Shown here one piece after another: positions 60,136-64,000 of a stretch of DNA of 64,000 nucleotides. Made by a program: the position numbers and the translations under genes. Numbering within the stretch: the first letter of the stretch is position 1; every line of letters begins with the position of its first letter. This DNA comes from Homalodisca vitripennis (taxonomy: Eukaryota > Arthropoda > Insecta > Hemiptera > Cicadellidae). The notes below the pieces were generated by a model. It was not told the DNA's origin. It did not search any database and saw only the letters and a program-made list of their open reading frames with translations. The stretch covers positions 194,299,501 through 194,363,500 of the forward strand of contig NC_060207.1 of the NCBI RefSeq assembly GCF_021130785.1, in the 5' to 3' direction.

Positions 60136-63005
60136 AACAAAAAACCCAGGATCAAATCTCAATAGCTCACCAAAATATAGATGGCCTAAAAAACAAAATA
60201 GAAAGACTGACACACTTCCTCCACAAGTTCAATCCACACATAATAATTCTAACAGAACATGGGCTAAATAGTGATCACTTGAAGAACACCAGGATACCTG
60301 AATACGAATTCATCGGAGGCTTCTCCAGAACTCACCACAGGAAGGGAGGAGTTGCTGTATTTGTTAGATTTAAACTAAAAAATACAATCAGCATAGTATC
60401 CATCTCTGACATATCATCTGAGCTATCGTGTGAAGCCATTTTACTAAAGATAACATTTAGAAAATCCAACTTTTACTTAATGGGAATCTACAGATCACCA
60501 CACAGCAGGCTAGAAAACTCACTGGATGCATTATCAGCTGAACTGGACAAAATACACTGTATAAACAATCCAATAGTCATTATGGGTGATATTAATGTGG
60601 ACAACTTGACGAACAATAATGACAACCAAACCTTGACAGATGCCCTAGAAGGATACAACATAAAAAGACTAGAACTGCCTCCCACACGAATTACACATCA
60701 TAGCCAGACATCTATTGATTGTATCTGTACAAATCTGAACGAGGACCATCTATCATATGAAGTAATCAGCTCAGGACTATCTGACCACACAGCACAAATC
60801 TGCTACATCAAGACAGACTTACAAAATGACAATACAGCAAAATCCAAAAAAAGACTAATCAATCACAATACAATAGAGGAAGTGAGGAAAATCCTAGCCT
60901 CCCAAGACTGGCCACAAATTACTGAAAAAACAGACACAGAAACAGCTTTTTCAGCCTTTAACAGCGTTATGAAATACGCGATGGACATATCTTGCCCACA
61001 TAAAACTTTTAAATTAAAAACCAATCACGCAAAAAGAGTATGGGATACTGAAAGTGAGACACTACGAAAATCATATTTGGAAGCCTTGAACATAGAAATA
61101 CTTACTGGAGATGTAAATGATAAAAGGGAAACAGCAACTAGGAAGAAGATGTATGATCTTAAGCTAAAAGAACTTAAGAAGAAGCAAAATGCGGAATTCA
61201 TAGAGCAGGCTGACAATAAATCAAAAGCTGTCTGGAGGGTAATCAACTCTGAAAGAAAACAAAACACCACAACCATAATTCCAGCAAGTTTCATTGTTGA
61301 AGGTGAATTACACGATTCTCCCAATAGCATTGCCAATGCTTTAAATCAATTTTTTTCCAGAATAGCAGAGAAGACACTTGACAAAAATAGAACACTGAAT
61401 CAAAATCCTACACCAGCAAATGTTATTCAGGCTCACTTTGTTACTAACTTGCAGCACCGCAACACTACTGAAGAAGAAATAGGAACAATTATTGACTCCA
61501 TGAAAGCTAAAACATCTGCTGGAGAGGACGACATTTCTTCAAAGCTAATTAAACATTGTAAAAGTGAACTTTTAACCCCACTGACAACTCTTATAAACAA
61601 ATCTCTGGACGAAGGAATTTTCCCTAACAGTCTAAAAGTGGCTAAAGTCTATCCCAAGTACAAAAGTGGCCAAATCAATGACGCTGTTAACTATCGACCA
61701 ATATCTCTGATATCAAATTTTTCTAAGATCCTAGAGCGAGTAATATTGAACAGACTTATAGCACATCTGCAGCAACACAACCTCCTGACCTCTAGACAAC
61801 ATGGATTTATCAAGAACAGATCAACAACAACTGCAGTAGTACAACTAATTGAGTACATTATTGATAAACTAGACCAGGGATGTGTTGCAACAAGTGTCAT
61901 GCTCGATTTCAGCAAGGCATTCGACTGCCTGGACCACAACCTGTTAATTGGAAAGCTCAAGGCACTTGGGATAATTGGAAAAGAAGCCAGCTGGTTCACA
62001 AGTTATCTCAGCGATAGGAAACAATTGGTTGAGCTCAGCTACAAGGATAACAACACCCTTCTCACAGTAAAATCTGAAACCCTCCCAATGAAAAGAGGAG
62101 TGCCACAAGGATCTGTCCTTGGCCCTGTACTTTATATACTCCTCACCAATGATTTTCCAAGTTACCTTTCAGAGTTTTGTGAGACAGTGATGTTTGCTGA
62201 TGACACAGCACTACTTGTTGCCACCAAAAATCGACAAGAGCTTGAAATAAACTCCTATGTGGCATACAGCATGGCAAAACAGTACTGCCTTCAAAATGAT
62301 CTGGTCCTGAATGAAAGTAAAACCTATCAACTGATATACACATCACTTCCCAATGACTACCAAGGCCTTCCAGAATTAACAACACTAAACTCAAATAAAT
62401 ATCTAGGCATAGTCCTTGACAACAATCTCTCATGGACACCTCATGTGACCCAACTTTGTAAAAAACTGAACATGGGTCTCTATGCTATACGAAGGCTAAA
62501 GCAGGTCAGTGATAACAGAACAGCCATCATAGCCTACTACTCTTTATTTGAAACCCACCTAAGATATGGTTTAGTGGCCTGGGGTGGGACAAGCGCTTCA
62601 AACCTCCAAAGAGTATTGGTAATTCAGAAAAGAGCCATAAGAACACTGAAAGGACTAAGACCGCAAGAGACATGTAGAGAAGCCTTCAAGGAGCTCAGGA
62701 TCTTGACAGTTACTGCACTCTATATTCTTGAAACAGTAATGCATGCAGTAAAAATAGGCCGAGCCAGATTAGGAGACCACCACACATACAACACAAGGCA
62801 TAGGCACAACTTCGCACTTGACACTCATCATCTCTGTCTATTCGAGAAGAAACCATCTTATCGAGGAGCTGCCTTCTACAACTGTCTGCCAGAAGAAATG
62901 AAGAGAATCCCTGAGAAGAATCTGAAGAGAAGACTCATGGACTGGCTGCTGGAACGAACAATATACACAGTCCAGGAGTTTTTGGATTGGAGAACTCAGC
63001 AATGA
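60132..63005 (+). CDS. LINE ORF2: endonuclease and reverse transcriptase, intact
   Basis: 957 codons starting at the ATG inside the ATGA overlap with ORF1, with no internal stop. Residues about 10-225 form an apurinic-type endonuclease: QNIDGLKNK, LTEHGL (catalytic Glu), VIMGDINVDN (Asp/Asn) and GLSDHTAQI (Asp-His pair). Residues about 500-720 form the reverse transcriptase: NYRPISLISNFSKILERV, VMLDFSKAFDCLDH, KRGVPQGSVLGPVLY and the catalytic MFADDTALL near residue 688. The C-terminal segment (HHTYNTRHRH, then AAFYNCLPEEMKRIP) is typical of jockey/CR1-type proteins. Intact length and motifs suggest a young insertion that could encode working enzyme. Confidence 0.93.
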   Translation: MKQKTQDQISIAHQNIDGLKNKIERLTHFLHKFNPHIIILTEHGLNSDHLKNTRIPEYEFIGGFSRTHHRKGGVAVFVRFKLKNTISIVSISDISSELSCEAILLKITFRKSNFYLMGIYRSPHSRLENSLDALSAELDKIHCINNPIVIMGDINVDNLTNNNDNQTLTDALEGYNIKRLELPPTRITHHSQTSIDCICTNLNEDHLSYEVISSGLSDHTAQICYIKTDLQNDNTAKSKKRLINHNTIEEVRKILASQDWPQITEKTDTETAFSAFNSVMKYAMDISCPHKTFKLKTNHAKRVWDTESETLRKSYLEALNIEILTGDVNDKRETATRKKMYDLKLKELKKKQNAEFIEQADNKSKAVWRVINSERKQNTTTIIPASFIVEGELHDSPNSIANALNQFFSRIAEKTLDKNRTLNQNPTPANVIQAHFVTNLQHRNTTEEEIGTIIDSMKAKTSAGEDDISSKLIKHCKSELLTPLTTLINKSLDEGIFPNSLKVAKVYPKYKSGQINDAVNYRPISLISNFSKILERVILNRLIAHLQQHNLLTSRQHGFIKNRSTTTAVVQLIEYIIDKLDQGCVATSVMLDFSKAFDCLDHNLLIGKLKALGIIGKEASWFTSYLSDRKQLVELSYKDNNTLLTVKSETLPMKRGVPQGSVLGPVLYILLTNDFPSYLSEFCETVMFADDTALLVATKNRQELEINSYVAYSMAKQYCLQNDLVLNESKTYQLIYTSLPNDYQGLPELTTLNSNKYLGIVLDNNLSWTPHVTQLCKKLNMGLYAIRRLKQVSDNRTAIIAYYSLFETHLRYGLVAWGGTSASNLQRVLVIQKRAIRTLKGLRPQETCREAFKELRILTVTALYILETVMHAVKIGRARLGDHHTYNTRHRHNFALDTHHLCLFEKKPSYRGAAFYNCLPEEMKRIPEKNLKRRLMDWLLERTIYTVQEFLDWRTQQ

Positions 63006-63120
63006 AGATGAATAATGACGAATTCTGTAACTCTTACTGTACATACTTTTTACCTAATTCGAACTTAACAATTGTAATTCAAATGACACAATCGCTGTAC
63101 TCAATGTATATGTGAATAAA

Positions 63121-63141
63121 GATTTGATTTGATTTGATTTG
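63121..63141 (+). repeat. (GATTT)n 3' tail of the LINE
   Basis: Four GATTT units immediately after AATAAA, replacing a poly(A) tail and marking the 3' end of the retrotransposon. Confidence 0.85.
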
Positions 63142-63147
63142 AAAATA

Positions 63148-63479
63148 AAATAGGACATAATATGCCAATAACTACTCGAAAAATTAGGATTACTGACACC
63201 ATAAAGATAATACAACAAAATCAGCCATGCTACTTATTCTTGTTTAAAAGAGAGATTTCTCCCTATTTCTCTCTTTTTGGGGATTGCAACTTAGTGGAAG
63301 GTTTTCAGAGTACTTCATCTTCAAATTTAAGTTCTTAACTTTGGAAGCATCATTATTTTTGGAAAAGGTGGATGAGGTACAGCTTACTAATTCTTTACGA
63401 TTACTAGCTTTCAATGTAAAAACTAAATATGGTGTAAAATTGCATCTTGAACTGAAATGAATGTGAGGTTTAGTACGGT
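63148..63479. other. intron stretch
   Basis: AT-rich, no exon seen on the minus strand that could precede the GDGAND exon. Confidence 0.4.
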
Positions 63480-64000
63480 GAATGTCTGATATAGTGGAAA
63501 CTTGATATATCGAATTCCTTGATAAATCAAAGTTTTGCCATTCCTCTTGAATGTGCTAATTTTCTTCAACGCTAACTTTACCTCTATGTATTGAAGTTTC
63601 AGTTTATCAGCTCAAGGAACCGAAGTACAATATCGTACTTTTCATGTCAAGACTTGAAACCCCACTGCCGATACTCCTTTGTTTTCTGTTGTCACCAGTG
63701 GTGAATCACCACTCCACCCTTAGTTTGATTTGGACGCTACTGTGATTTGAGCGAATTTAAATCTATGTACAATACTTATAATTTCTTACTACACTTTTTC
63801 CAATAAAGTATTCATACTCAAGCTTACATTATTACTGTTGTTGATGGCCTCTATATATTGAAGTCTGCCGATTTAATCTTGATATAATAAATAGAATAAA
63901 AATATTAAATCTCCATATATCAATGTCTGCCCCAAACAGGCTTGCTGTAACGAACCTCATTATACAGAAATTCTCGATATATATTCCCTCTTCAGGTTTG
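63480..64000. mobile_element. pogo-like AT-rich repeat, partial
   Basis: Repeated subterminal-type motifs: CTTGATATATCGAATTCC, TTGATAAATCAAAG, CTATGTATTGAAGTTTC, CTATATATTGAAGTCTG, CTCCATATATCAATGTCTG and TTCTCGATATATATTCCC. Such clustered GATATATCGAA-like motifs are characteristic of non-autonomous pogo/Tigger relatives (family knowledge). The ends are not both in the window, and no transposase is visible. Confidence 0.4.

Larger units (their letters stand above)
59656..63141 (+). mobile_element. APE-type non-LTR retrotransposon (LINE), ORF2 intact
   Basis: Contains the 3' end of ORF1, a full ORF2, a short 3' UTR, an AATAAA (63115-63120) and a simple tail of four GATTT-type units (63121-63141). 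The 5' part is missing or its start is not visible. Endonuclease and reverse-transcriptase motifs place it near the CR1/jockey/Daphne type clades; the clade is not settled by eye. It lies antisense to the flippase gene, upstream of its first visible exon and therefore within an intron. Confidence 0.9.

Noticed and set aside
60488..63044. Minus-strand open frames across the LINE
   Set aside because: Antisense shadows of ORF2; the plus-strand frame carries all the endonuclease and RT motifs.
63148..64000. Upstream flippase exon with the SPLQKAQ segment
   Set aside because: No minus-strand reading of that kind was found; it must lie beyond the window.

Overview
The window looks like AT-rich nuclear DNA from an arthropod, most likely an insect. 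Short coding exons sit in long introns with GT/AG splice sites, protein-coding DNA is sparse, and there is a dense mix of insect-type repeats: mariner of several lineages, hAT, an APE-type LINE, foldback elements and degenerate short interspersed elements. I see no bacterial-type operons, rRNA or CRISPR. A hemipteran-like large genome is a guess from overall texture only.

The one confidently identified host gene is on the minus strand at 47829-58247. Seven exons in consistent phase encode the C-terminal 322 residues of a P4-type ATPase (phospholipid flippase). They run from the GDGAND hinge of the P domain through six membrane segments to a stop. It resembles the ATP11 (class VI) group most. 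The 5' exons lie beyond the right edge of the window. Its introns hold a DD41D mariner with 288-bp inverted repeats (50235-52483), a hAT remnant (53739-54390), a decayed classical mariner (about 57310-57700), an antisense LINE with an intact 957-residue ORF2 (59656-63141) and a pogo-like AT-rich repeat at the right edge. The last intron carries two decayed tandem copies of part of the penultimate exon.

Positions 1 to about 27 kb are mostly single-copy-looking noncoding DNA, with GC-richer patches (near 2.7-3.0, 3.8-4.0, 9.0-9.2, 14.6-15.1, 17.0-17.3, 19.2-19.5, 23.0-23.3, 25.7-26.0 and 27.0-27.3 kb). Possible exon fragments lie at 1-116 (minus) and 19198-19410 (minus). Three terminal-inverted-repeat elements and a palindrome also lie there or at its border: a mariner-like MITE (1044-1468), two related elements (9472-9850 and 13815-14414) and a palindrome (12797-13040).

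From 27.6 to 47 kb the DNA is repeat-dominated. It holds a long-armed foldback element with a perfect 8-bp target duplication (27639-28486), a second foldback family (30092 and 33925), three members of an interspersed family with a CCCGCGRCTTCG head and a TTATAATATTA tail (32434, 35648, 40658), a palindrome (37561-37940), LINE and hAT fragments, a decayed gag-like fragment, a tRNA-like sequence and a decayed mariner. One member of the interspersed family has both ends expanded into tandem arrays (6 x 84 bp and 4 x 34 bp).

Nothing in the window forms an operon or pathway. The biology is one flippase gene plus layers of mobile DNA. All element and family names come from reading motifs by eye, without database searches.
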